From the NCBI GenBank assembly GCA_035041965.1, contig JAPYMA010000368.1, positions 1 through 64,000 on the forward strand: a DNA stretch of 64,000 nucleotides, read 5' to 3'. Under the pieces are notes generated by a model. That model saw only the letters and a program-made list of their open reading frames with translations. It did not search any database and was not told the origin of the DNA. Shown piece after piece: positions 51,593-62,000 of this stretch (positions are counted from its first letter, which is position 1; each line of letters starts with the position of its first letter). The stretch is from Anisakis pegreffii (lineage: Eukaryota > Nematoda > Chromadorea > Rhabditida > Anisakidae). Both the position numbers and the translations under genes were made by a program.

Positions 51593-52946
51593 ATTGAAGT
51601 GTCTATTGAGAGCGGGTCATTTTTTATTCGATGGCAACCAAAAAAACAAATATTCGAGCTTGAAAGGAGCAGCAACTCAATGTTTGCATAGTCAATAAAG
51701 AAATGATTAACGACTGAAAATTTTCGATCTCTCAATTCAGTTTCCGATTCGACCCTTTTTTCCCACTAATTCATCAAGTTTGGTTTCAAGGATTAAAAGT
51801 AAGATCACAGCTAATCTTGTTAAATTTGTTCAACTATCTCGTTCAGTTATGCTAAGTGGGCACCATAAAATTTTGTAAATCGCAATCAATCAACTACTCA
51901 CGTTGTGAATAAACTTTACATTTCAAATTCTGATCACGTTCCACACTCTCTCGTGTGTCTGCTTTTAGTTATCAATTTCATTTTCCGAATGTTCGTTTGC
52001 ATAGCTTAGTGAAACGCTATGTTGGTTGCATTGTTTTCTCGTTACTTCCGTTTGTGAACGCTTCATTATGACTGTGATAGGTTTGACCATATTTGACGTT
52101 ATGTTGACATATTTGACACTATACATGTATATATTGACATTATGACTATATTTGCTATTTGCTCGAGACTACTCTTGTCTACTATGTTTAATTTTAAGAT
52201 ATTTCTCATCAATTTTGATCACTATCAATGGTATCCAAGGATGGGCATCTTGTTGTTTTCTTCTGTCTCCAGTTTTTCAAACGTTGAATCACTCATCTCC
52301 TTTCATTGCATCCCTGTAGCATCTCGTAATATATTCATATCATAGGAGTCCTTTTCAAATTATCAATCCTAATGCCGTGAAGCAATACGAATCCAGTTGT
52401 TGTCAGCAAGAATCTATATTGATATCAAAATGAGCCCGTTTTTAATTTTCTGTGAATGGGCAGTAATGTAGCAATCAGATTTGATTGATAATGCACACTT
52501 CTGGTTTTTTGCGAAAGTTTCATTCATTCGAGTCGCTTCGTAAATATATTCATCCTCTTTGCTGGTCATATGATGATAAATTGCAGCGATTGGTATGTTT
52601 ACATTGAATGCTGAAAAAAACACTTTCAGTTTATTGTATAAGATTCGACAGTGACTGATTAAAACAATCAGACGTATTAAAGAGCATTTTGGTATGCAAG
52701 TCAGGCGTTTGTAATAAATGGACAGTAATCTTTTTGGAATCGAACGACATGCAGAAAAGACATTAAATATCGATAATAATCGCTATAATTTTCAGTTTTG
52801 ATTCGTTTGACAGCTTTTGTGCCGTATGGATGCGGAAATACATTGAAATCGTGTACATATTCCAGCTGTGTTGTCATTGTTGAATACCGATTAATAATCA
52901 GCAACAAATCTATTGATCGCATAACGGTGATTGTACGTTTACAACA
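51593..52946. other. Intergenic or upstream exons of the Crumbs-like gene
   Basis: Contains an imperfect short repeat of ATATTTGAC units (about 52088-52150). A possible 3' splice site, TAATTTTCAG, ends at 52795 and could begin the 5' UTR of the Crumbs-like mRNA. The bases after it read FDSFDSFCAVWMRKYIEIVY in a frame that does not fit the Crumbs membrane segment. Confidence 0.4.
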
Positions 52947-53785
52947 ATGGGACTTGGTGGAGGAGCCATCGCCGGCATTGTTCTTGGTGTTTTGGTCAGT
53001 TGAAATTCTTGTTTGGCTTAAGATTTCGATTGATCATTCTTTATATTCGATTCAATTGAACCATCTCAGCTTACTAACAAAATAATCGGTGCCATTATAT
53101 ACTTGATTATATCCAGTTGCTGTTATATATTCACTAATCCGCTGAGGGAGTCATCCCTGTAGTTCCTCTTCTCTTGACGTATTTATCAGTTTTTCTCATA
53201 GAGGGAATCCTCCCTAGGAGGAATGTTTGAGAATTTCAGAGGGTGTTGTTGGGGTTCGCAAATAAATTTTGGTTAGTTAAATAAAAATAGTCACAAGGAA
53301 ATGATTCGTTTGATATCACCAATGAATTCTCGTCAGCATATCTTTTGCACACTGGATCAGTTTCCAGATTTTTTGTTAAAATTAATTGTCAGAGGAGAGG
53401 AACTTACTGTACATGGGCAGGGAATGACGTTAAAGGGAGGACGGAGCGCGAGAGTGCTAGAACGAATCATCAATGAAAATTGCCATTCCGTTCCAGCACT
53501 GATCCACTTTTGATTCCGAATTGCCAGGTGACAATACTCAGGTTCCGCCAGCTTTTATAGCGGCAAAACGTACATTCAGTCATAATTCAAATGAGTTCTG
53601 CTTTGATATGCCTTATCATTTCATTTCAGGCGCTACTAATTTTAATAATTGGCGGTATTTTTGTATTCCGGAAAATAAAAGATCGAAGGAAGAACCAAGG
53701 TGTATATCACCCTCAGTCCGAGGAATTTCACTACGCGAAAGACTTGCCTTACATTCAACCGCCCGCAATCGAAGGCCTTATTTGA
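52947..53785 (+). CDS. Minimal Crumbs-like polarity protein (membrane segment plus Crumbs tail)
   Basis: Crumbs sets apical membrane identity through a short tail that binds FERM proteins and, at its end, PALS1/PAR-6 PDZ domains. Two exons, 52947-52994 and 53630-53785, join in phase to give 67 aa: MGLGGGAIAGIVLGVL, a membrane segment ending LLILIIGGIFVF, then RKIKDRRKNQGVYHPQSEEF with the FERM-binding G-x-Y-x-P-x-x-x-E pattern, and a C-terminal PPAIEGLI. Crumbs proteins end ERLI; here Arg is replaced by Gly. An in-frame TGA at 52914-52916, with no AG acceptor between it and the ATG, means no ectodomain can be added upstream of exon 1. A single-exon form starting at ATG 53591 (MSSALICLIISFQ) is also open. 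AATAAA follows the stop. The closest known size class is CRB3. Confidence 0.75.
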
Positions 53786-54676
53786 ATAAACACTCACTGA
53801 AGTTTGTATATTTCGTGTCTATTCTCGCTCTTGAATGTGATCTTCTTAATGTGATATTTACTTCAATATTTATTTTCATGAACCTTTCTCGTTCGACAGA
53901 ATTTCGTGAATTTCGATTGCAAAAAAAACATTTATCGAAAATCGGTGAGTGCTGCAACGAAAAATGCTTTGATCTTACAATGGAATAACTAATAGATAAC
54001 TAACTACATCAAAAACATGGACATCAAAAAGTTTTCTAACGAAAACTAAATGGAAGAAACCATCGGAGAGTTCAGGTTCCTAACTAAATGGAATCGATTT
54101 TCCTTATCGATCATGACCATCCTCCCAGTTTTGCAGCACTGAACGTTTTCATTCTCATCAGTCCGTGCCAATTCGAACTAGCCTGAGGGTGATGGCATGA
54201 TGAGTAGTTATTCTCGGTTTTTGTTTGAAATCACTAGAATGTTAAACTGCCCCATTTGTCAGATCAAAATGAATCCGTTCGTTGGATATTTTTGGTCATC
54301 AAAAAAATCCAACGAATTTACCAGCATTTGGAGGTCTCTTCTCAAGCTGCTAATTTTGCGTTCACATGTAGTGACCAAAGATCTTTTCGCTCTGATGTCA
54401 TTCACATGTGATCAGCTGCTCATTCGTCATTAAAAATTTGTTCCGTCAATATGGTTTAATTCATTATGTGAGCAGTAGTAACTTAATAAAGAGGAGTGCT
54501 TGTCAAAAGTGTTTTTGTTGAATTATTCAATGTGTGCATTACATGTTTTTTGTTGTCAAATAAAAGACGTTCGATAATGACGAAGAAGTGTTTTTTGTGT
54601 TTTTTCATGTGTTTATTGACAGAGACCATGATTTTGAGTAATAGACCAGGAAAGCACTGAAGCTGCAAAATTCAAG
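53786..54676. other. Region between Crumbs-like gene and PDZ-like exon
   Basis: No gene recognised. A short inverted repeat, TCGTTGGATATTTTT / AAAAAATCCAACGA, lies at about 54282-54317. Confidence 0.4.
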
Positions 54677-54807
54677 GCACGAATCCTTCCAACCTCGTTC
54701 GAGTAAATGATATAGTCGTGACACTTAACGGTGAGAATCGTGAAGTTAACTTGGAGCGATTCAGAGTAAAATTCGCTAAGATTGATACGGTATCAATGCA
54801 TATCTGA
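54677..54807 (+). CDS. PDZ-like half domain (single exon)
   Basis: After TTCAAG at 54676, in phase 1, the exon reads (G)TNPSNLVRVNDIVVTLNGEN, then REVNLERFRVKFAKIDTVSM, to TGA at 54805-54807. It may instead end at a GTATCA donor near 54790. LxVNDxIxxxNGExV followed by an amphipathic helix is the second half of a PDZ fold, the module that binds C-terminal tails. The first half (carboxylate-binding GLGF loop) should be in an upstream exon, which I could not find. It may be part of a gene whose other exons lie in the surrounding 54-57 kb, or a fragment. Confidence 0.4.
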
Positions 54808-56274
54808 GACATATTTTCGCTTGACGTATTTTCGACTGAAGAATGTATCTTTTCATGGATCAGTTTCAGGGTCTCTGTTGATATTTGATGGACTTTGTAT
54901 TAAAGGTGAATACAAATATTCATGCTGTGTACCTCTTAATATGTGTGTAGTTGCAAAATGATTGCTATAATTAATATCGATTATTGTATATTACGTTGAT
55001 TCCCTGTTCACTTACCAACAATAATACAGTACCGTTTCATTGGCAATTGGTGTAGACAAACCCCAAATATTACAACCAGTGCGATCAACGGAACTTCGTA
55101 GCCACTGATGTTCTTACAAAAACATCCAAACTAATTCAGACAAAACTAATGACCCGCATAAATAACGTTTTTTTAATGCATCGTATAGAGCGGACAATTC
55201 GTTTCCGTAAGTGATTGTCCCTAAGTCATTTAAGTATCAAATCCCGTAATGAATGACCTTTAAGATAGGGATCAGACATTTGATAATACAGATTCCTTTT
55301 GCTTGCTTTATGGTCATTCTCACTGTGCATTATTAATAGGTTACCTTTTCAGTGAAATAGGATGAAATAGGTTGAACTACATGGATTCAAGGATGCGTGG
55401 GTCAGTGAATACCCAACAAGAGTGCGAACTTCACTCATGCATCGGCCATTACTTGAGTGAATGTTTGCACGACTCAATCTTCCACTTTCGAAAATATTTT
55501 ATTCATCGAGGAATGTCAAAAATGCTCTGTCTGTTGCGGGCAATGTAGACATCTCAAAGAAGATGACTAACGCTGAGCACAATTTCATAAGCTCGCTGTG
55601 CCAAGATCCATATCGCCGTTTTTTCGTCTGTTCAAAATATATCGGCAAATCGTTGTGGTGCAATTTTTCAGCGAGCAACTTTGACTTTGTTGGCGATCGC
55701 TGATTTGAAGACCACCCCATCGGATGTTTCTTTATCTCAGTTTGAAGTAAAAGTGTTGCTAAATAAATAAAAATATTATCAGTGTGCAATTGTTGAACGA
55801 AGTTTCATAAAGTGTGCATTTTTTACTTTTGAAAATGCATTGGAATGATGATATACGAAGGAAGCAGCTTTAAAAGCGCGATGTTGTCGTAGCATTGTCA
55901 TTATTCATATCAGAAATCGAGCACTTCAACTGCTTCTTAGCATCTCTCACGAACTTCAAACTTTTCAGACTATTTGAAATGTGTTTGCATTCAACTGTCA
56001 GAGCTTGTGATGGATTGGCGGGCATGAGGCAATAGAGAACGTCTTTTATGAAATAAATTAGTCGAGTGGTTCAATGGGAAGGAACACTTTGTTGAAAATT
56101 TAGAGATGGATCGTTGATATGGGATTCCAGTGAATCATCAGCCAACTCTCTGGTGATAAATGTTGAGAGACTGAAGGTGATCTGTTAACTGATTTTTTTG
56201 GTAACTTCAGAATCAGACGAGAGCAATTTTTTTATATTAATTCGAATTCAACTAAATAAAGTGTAAAGGTAGAC
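54808..56274. other. Intergenic, nothing firm
   Basis: One coding-like plus-strand stretch at about 55461-55703 contains CQDPYRRFFVCSKYIGKSLW, with Cys/aromatic spacing that might suit a chitin-binding or other secreted module. It lacks splice support, and a minus-strand frame is open over the same bases. Confidence 0.35.
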
Positions 56275-56600
56275 CAGGGTATCTCAATCGGAGGTGCTCG
56301 CATCCCCAATGGGTACAAGGTGCTATTCGAGGGAGTGCGATATAAGGTTTTATTTTTTGTACATTAACTTCGGCGAGGCTGGATTTCAACGCATACGTGC
56401 GTATAAAGGAAGTGAGGATGGACTTAAACGTCAATAAGTAAATATTTCTAAAAATGCCAGGACGTACTCTAATGGTATACACTTATCTACAAAACAGACA
56501 CTTACTGTAGTGGATGATAGATGCAGAGTGGATGTTGTGAGGGGTGCGAGGATATCTTAAAATTTTTTAGGAAGCGCGGGAGGAAAAGGTGGAGGATTAC
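56275..56600. mobile_element. hAT transposon remnant
   Basis: The left end, CAGGGTATCTCAATCGGAGG, followed by TGCTCGCATCCCCAATGGG and GAGGGAGTGCGA, follows the terminal and subterminal layout common in hAT elements (CAGnGnTTCTCAAnC... with GGGGTGCG repeats). GAGGGGTGCGAGG at about 56541 fits the other side, but no clean right terminus or target duplication was found. The right boundary is approximate. Confidence 0.45.
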
Positions 56601-57593
56601 TGACGTAGACTATGGATAATACGTGCATACTGATAATACTAATAGTGGAAATAACTGAAACAGAAGAAACCATAATGGGCATGTTCTGATGCACGAATAT
56701 ATAAAACGCGAAATGAATAAATAAATATTTATTTTCAAATATTATTGATGAGGATATTAAGCAATATTAAGAACTAAATGTCTCGTTTTGAAACGTCAGC
56801 ATCAACCTTGAATTATGTGAAAATATTGTGAATCACATTAGTTCACGACTTGTTGATATTGTCTAGTATCATTATCAATAATACTCGAGAATAGACATTC
56901 GTTTTTTTTTTATTCACTTATCATCTTAATATTCCCGTGCAAAAAGACGGTCGAAACGTATCCATCATTATTACTTCGTTTTTGCATTCTTTCTGCTGTT
57001 ACTAACTGAGATGCTAATCATGGAAAGGTTGCGTTCAATATGCATATTACACTGCCATTGATGCAGTCTTTTCGAGCGAAAAAATTTTGCTGCATAAAAA
57101 CGAAGTAAATGAAAGATAAATTTCGAAATCAAAACAAAATCATTCTCTAGGAAACAATATCGCATGAGACAATCGAATTCGAACGAACTGCTGACAAAGA
57201 AATATGATTCAGATGATACATTCACTTCGCATACAACAATCGTATCTCATATCAACACCGCTATTATCTACTATTCTCTGTTTCGTTATTCTCGCATCAT
57301 TCTCACTTTTATCCCATCCAAAGGTTTAGCATTCCTTTTCTTTTGATATCCACCAAGTTATTGCACTTCTTAAATTGCTCTGATTGATCGTTTCTGCGTT
57401 TACTTTCAATCTACAGTTACCTAACATTATGCAGTTGTTCGTATGCGCAGCTGTGTGCTTGTTACTAGTCTTAGAGATTCTTACTGAACATATTTCATTT
57501 AGAAATTCAGTTCAAGCGCAGCCAAAATTGATCATAGCAATGTAGTAGTTCGATGAAAGCAATAAGAATAAGAATTGCAGAAGGATCTCGAAC

Positions 57594-58017
57594 ATGGACA
57601 TCGATATGGGATCCGGTGAAGAGTTAGTCGAAATGAGAACCGATGAAGGGATAATCGTTGAGAATAGCCTCTCGTCTGCTGATGTTCTTATTGAGCCACC
57701 AAATGAACAACCAATTTCGGACGATTCCGATCGCATCAAAACATTATCGTAAACGCTTTTCGTGACTATTCACTAACTAAAGATCTGCGTGACACGCAAT
57801 GTATTTAGTTTGTTTAAAATGATGCAATCACCAATGAAACATTCGTTAATGCGTAAAGTGAATGTTTTACTTCAGAGTTTTGTTCATATCAGTTACGATA
57901 GCGATGATTGCGTTCGCTGTGGTTGTGACGATATTTGTGTGGAGAAGACGTCGATCGCATTTCACGAAACGTGGAAGTGTACCGATCATAGAGGCATTTC
58001 CTCGCTGTGATGCCTAA
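57594..58017 (+). CDS. Small acidic single-pass membrane protein
   Basis: Exons 57594-57748 (donor TC|GTAAAC) and 57876-58017 (acceptor TTACTTCAG) join in phase to give 98 aa. The first exon is acidic (MDIDMGSGEELVEMRTDEGI, then EPPNEQPISDDSD). The DMGSGEE motif resembles a glycosaminoglycan attachment site. The second is a membrane segment (VLFISVTIAMIAFAVVVTIF) followed by VWRRRRSHFTKRGSVPII, a typical stop-transfer, and a short tail ending FPRCDA. Without a signal peptide the orientation must come from the basic flank. The exon is open upstream of the ATG back to TTGCAG at 57580, so this may be the end of a longer receptor or proteoglycan. No family recognised. Confidence 0.5.
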
Positions 58018-58768
58018 TCATCCATTCTGCATCGCAGCTGAATTCAACCAATCCATCGCATTTCTATCAACTCTTTAATGCTCCGAATGAAAATATTTTC
58101 GAAAATTAATATCAGTAACAATCAACATATACATTGTTTATGGTCATTTTCACTTACATTCACTGTTTCATTCAACTTCAATAAATTCAGTATATTTGTA
58201 AAGATATTTGCGAAACATTCCAAGGAAAATATCAATTGCCATATGAAACATTAACAAATCAAGATATGCGAACATCTTCATAAGATATTATGAATAGAAT
58301 GAGGCAGACAATCATAATGAGCACCAGCGCTTTCGTTTCGAAAATGGAGTCATTCGAGTTGAAAGCAAAATTTTGAAACAAGACAATAAACAAGTTCCGA
58401 AGGCATTATTTTGAAACAAGTGAAAGTAATGCGAGAACTCAGCAGTTATCCCAAATGCTACAAATTCCTTCCGAATTGACTTTTCGCTTTGGCTCGGTAT
58501 TCGTAAGATTCCGAGAAACATACTTTGAAAAAGTTGTTTATTATGGTATGAATTTTTATCATTCATCCATCAGTGAATGAATGTGGCAAATAATGTCACT
58601 TTTCAATAGCTGATTACTGCTGAATAAACAATTCTCAATTATTACAATGCCCAGTTATTAGGGAGAATAATTGCCTGCCGAAAATAAATCGAAAAATCTC
58701 ACTAAATTACGTAAACAAAGTCTGACGATATTCGAAAACGATAAGTGAAAAAAATCATTTCCTCGTAA
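58018..58768. other. Intergenic, nothing recognised
   Basis: AT-rich DNA between the 3' ends of the membrane-protein gene (+) and the SLC26 gene (-). It presumably holds 3' UTR sequence of one or both. Confidence 0.4.
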
Positions 58769-58827
58769 CAGTGAAGCACGAAGTCCCGTATTACGTTCAA
58801 TGAACGTTAAGCTACGGCTTCTACGTC
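58769..58827. repeat. Copy of part of the SLC26 last exon
   Basis: 59 bases matching 59231-59289 in the last SLC26 exon at 57 of 59 positions and in the same orientation. On the minus strand the reading frame is intact (SLTFIERNTGLRASL), but the flanks differ, so it is a partial duplication. Confidence 0.9.
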
Positions 58828-58973
58828 ATCCGCATAAACATCTCATTCTTCTTGTTTCCAATGCATCACCACGGATAGGTGACGTTATTGACCATTTCAT
58901 TACCTTGCATGATCCAATGTTACTAACAGCATCAAAAAACAACAATTATAAAATCATTCCATATTTACGATAG
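58800..58973 (+). CDS. Short plus-strand ORF beginning inside the duplicated segment
   Basis: ATG 58800 to TAG 58973, 57 aa: MNVKLRLLRHPHKHL, then ILLVSNASPRIGDVIDHFIT. The first nine residues are the antisense reading of the duplicated SLC26 exon piece; the rest is unique sequence with a ubiquitin-like beta-hairpin flavour (VKLRLLRH...LILLVS...IGDVIDHF). The frame is open 5' to a TGA near 58750, and GTAACAG at 58771 could be a splice acceptor. I do not recognise it, and it may be the first exon of a plus-strand gene or chance. Confidence 0.25.
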   Translation: MNVKLRLLRHPHKHLILLVSNASPRIGDVIDHFITLHDPMLLTASKNNNYKIIPYLR

Positions 58974-59008
58974 AGTAATTAAATCCAATTATGACTGATC
59001 ATAATTCA

Positions 59009-62000
59009 TCAAGACTTGTTGATGGCATTCATTTCGACACTACCATTCTGGTCATCCATATCAACGATGACCTTTTGTGTTTGATTCGGTTTTCGATCGT
59101 CACCCGATGCTTCACATTCAGACCTATCATCTGCTTTGTTTGACAGTTTTTCAATTGATGACGACGACGACGATTCGGAGTCTTCCTTTGACACCTCATC
59201 TGATAGTTCACAATTTTCATCATCTCGTTTCAGTGAAGCACGAAGTCCCGTATTACGTTCAATGAACGTTAAGCTACAGCTTTTACGTCGATGTAAGTAC
59301 GCATCCACTTGAGACACTTGAGAGACCTTCTTTGCTTCTTCAATTTCATCTTTATGGATGGCGTACAGAACTGCGTCGTGAATTGATGGATAGAAGTGAT
59401 TACGTGGCAGACTCTCGAATAGTCCACACTGCAGACATTTCTGACGAATTTTTGCTGAAATGGCATAATGACATGAGGTAAGGTCTCAGGGTGAGAGCAG
59501 AGTCAATGGTTTAGCTAACGGGTGGGAGTGCAAGAGGCGCCCCTCTCCTGAACGGTGTAGAGAAAGAGAACAAGAAGAGGGAAATAGAAGGAAAAAGAGG
59601 GAGGAAAAGAGAAGGAATTGGGGATAAGATGGGAAAGATAGAAGGGGAGGGAGGAGGAAGAGAAGTAGGCGTAGAAAGTCCACTCCAAAATTCAGCTATT
59701 TTTTGGGATCGGATCATTTTGTGCACTCACCACCCCCCACCCATCGCCAGAAAAATCCAAAAATGAATTTTGAAAGAATGAAGTGAAAAAATTAAATGCA
59801 TTCGCTTCTTAGAGAAATACTTAAGCGATGAATTAAATGAAATTTGGTCTAATTTATTGCGTGATAATCCTGTATTCAAAAAGGAACAGCCACTCAAAGA
59901 GAATTACAACGCACCTCTACAAGATGCAATTAAGACTTCTACATGTCTCTTCGCCATTTCAGCCGACAGATCTTTAAAACTTTTCACACCCATTTGATCC
60001 ATATGCGTGAAGCCAGACGCATCGATAATCAAGTATCGTACCATATTTTCTGTTTCGTGCTTATCTTTACGGCGAACGAAATGAAATTGCGGTAAATCGT
60101 ATATTCGGGAACGTTTCGATTTTTTCGGTGCATCTACCGTGTCGCTAGTTGAATTGGCTGATAGGGCAACCTGCAATTAGCACAGTTACTTCGATATCAA
60201 TTCGTCGTTCATTGATGCTGAATTTATTTGAGTTATATCGCTAGTTAAAAACCGCATTTCTAATCACAAAACTGAAAACTGAAAATTGGAGTTATAATCA
60301 GAAACTAGCTAGAAAAATCTAACCAGGAACAACTCAAGACTCTTTCCAGCTTCTATCAAAATTGCGATGATCAAAAAGCATTGCGGAAAACATTTTTGCA
60401 CAAAAAAACAGTGATTAAGAATTCCTTTCATTATATCTTTCGAAAAATCGATCACAACTAACACTTCTGAGTTCATTTTCTTGTTTTTCCACTTCTTCAA
60501 GTGCACGAGCCTTGAAATTCTCGCTATTGAAAAACAGTAATGGTGCATCATAACGAAAGATTACAATGTGTGAAAATGTTGTGTGTACACTGCAATTACA
60601 ATTCTTTAATGAGATTATTATAATGCGATTTTGCATCAATGCCACGCCGCAATCATTCTGCAAAGCCACCATCAAAGGCTTAGTGCTAGATGAATGATAA
60701 CTAGATTAGAGCGCTCTCATTTTTGACAACTAGATGACACTTTATTCAAAAGTGAAATGAAACAGAACAAAGTGAAACACGTTTAAGTTTTTTGAAGTTT
60801 GAATTGAACGTTCAGTTGGTTGAGTCACAGAAAGTGCGCTATCGTAACGTTAACAATGAGCATTTTACAATACACCATCACTCACCCATATCTGTGTATG
60901 TCTTTATAGATTTCTGTATCGCCGATTTGCACCAGTTTCGCTGCCTTTGGCCTGAAATACGCTTGAATTATGATTCGATGTTCTTTACTCCTGTCATTTG
61001 CAATCTTACTGAAAGGGATGAGTGGAGGATTCACCGGAGAGTGATAATGTGAATGATGTCTCCTTGGGCAATATGTCACGAAGATATCGCATAAACGCAA
61101 AGACTCCAGCACTAAATGAGCATTGCGTTTCCGAACTTGATAAACTAATATGAGGCAAATGAAACGCAGCAATACCATTGTGATCTGAATATGACTGTGA
61201 TTAACGCGAATCCAATCGCAATCGCAAGACCCTGCACCACATCCCAGATCACAGTTGCCCAGAACGCAACCAACCAAATCGCCTACAGAGCTATTGGAAA
61301 CAGTTAGTTTCAAGTGCCAGTAATAAAAGAAATAAATTTTGAATAAAGTATCACCACAGTAATGCCCGTCTTAAAGATGGTCCAATTCGGAATGCTTGTG
61401 CACATTGAAAAAGAACAAGACAAACAGAAAATTATTTTGGAAAAAAAGCAAGCAAGCTGCTCACGAGATCGATTTTCGACATTGCCCACAACTCACGAGT
61501 CTTCTTCACTTGTAAGAACATTCCTTGTAGTGCTACCATAATAATTGACGATAGGATACACTGCAAGTTAACATTCTATTCGAATGGTCCTTTTGAACGG
61601 ACACTGATAACAGAAACGGTTGTTGATTAATGCATCTAATATAAATCCTGTTTATCTGATAAAGGTCGTCATGCTTATAATTTATATGTTCATGTCTTAT
61701 AAATTATATATGTTCATTCTTTGATGATCAAAATGGATTGATTCTCTATGATATCGACGCAATTTAAATTAGTGAAATAAACTGATGCATTCAAAACTGC
61801 TCAAGAACAACAGAAACATCGGATTGAGTTGAAAAACTCGCCTTCGGAAGAGGTTCGAGCAGAACGCCAGCCCACAAGATAACAATTAACATTAATGCCG
61901 CTGTTATGGCACAACCCAGCTACAAAGCAGATTGTTCACTATGATTGAGATATTGACTTCTTAACAGTTAACTGAAAATGACTTAATAAATGTAATCAAT

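Noticed and set aside
51504..51698. 64-codon frame with AATAAA at its end
   Set aside because: A different frame over the same bases joins in phase with the Cys-rich exon and preserves a Cys pattern.
53301..53513. Open frame containing GQGMTLKGGRSARVLERI as the first half of a PDZ domain
   Set aside because: It lies in the Crumbs intron, lacks the GLGF-type loop and cannot be joined in phase to the PDZ-like exon.
53521..53988. 155-codon plus-strand frame
   Set aside because: It overlaps the Crumbs tail exon in another frame; the Crumbs frame has clear family motifs and this one has none.
59029..59466. Additional minus- and plus-strand frames over the SLC26 last exon
   Set aside because: Shadows of the exon, which has one frame continuous with the STAS domain.
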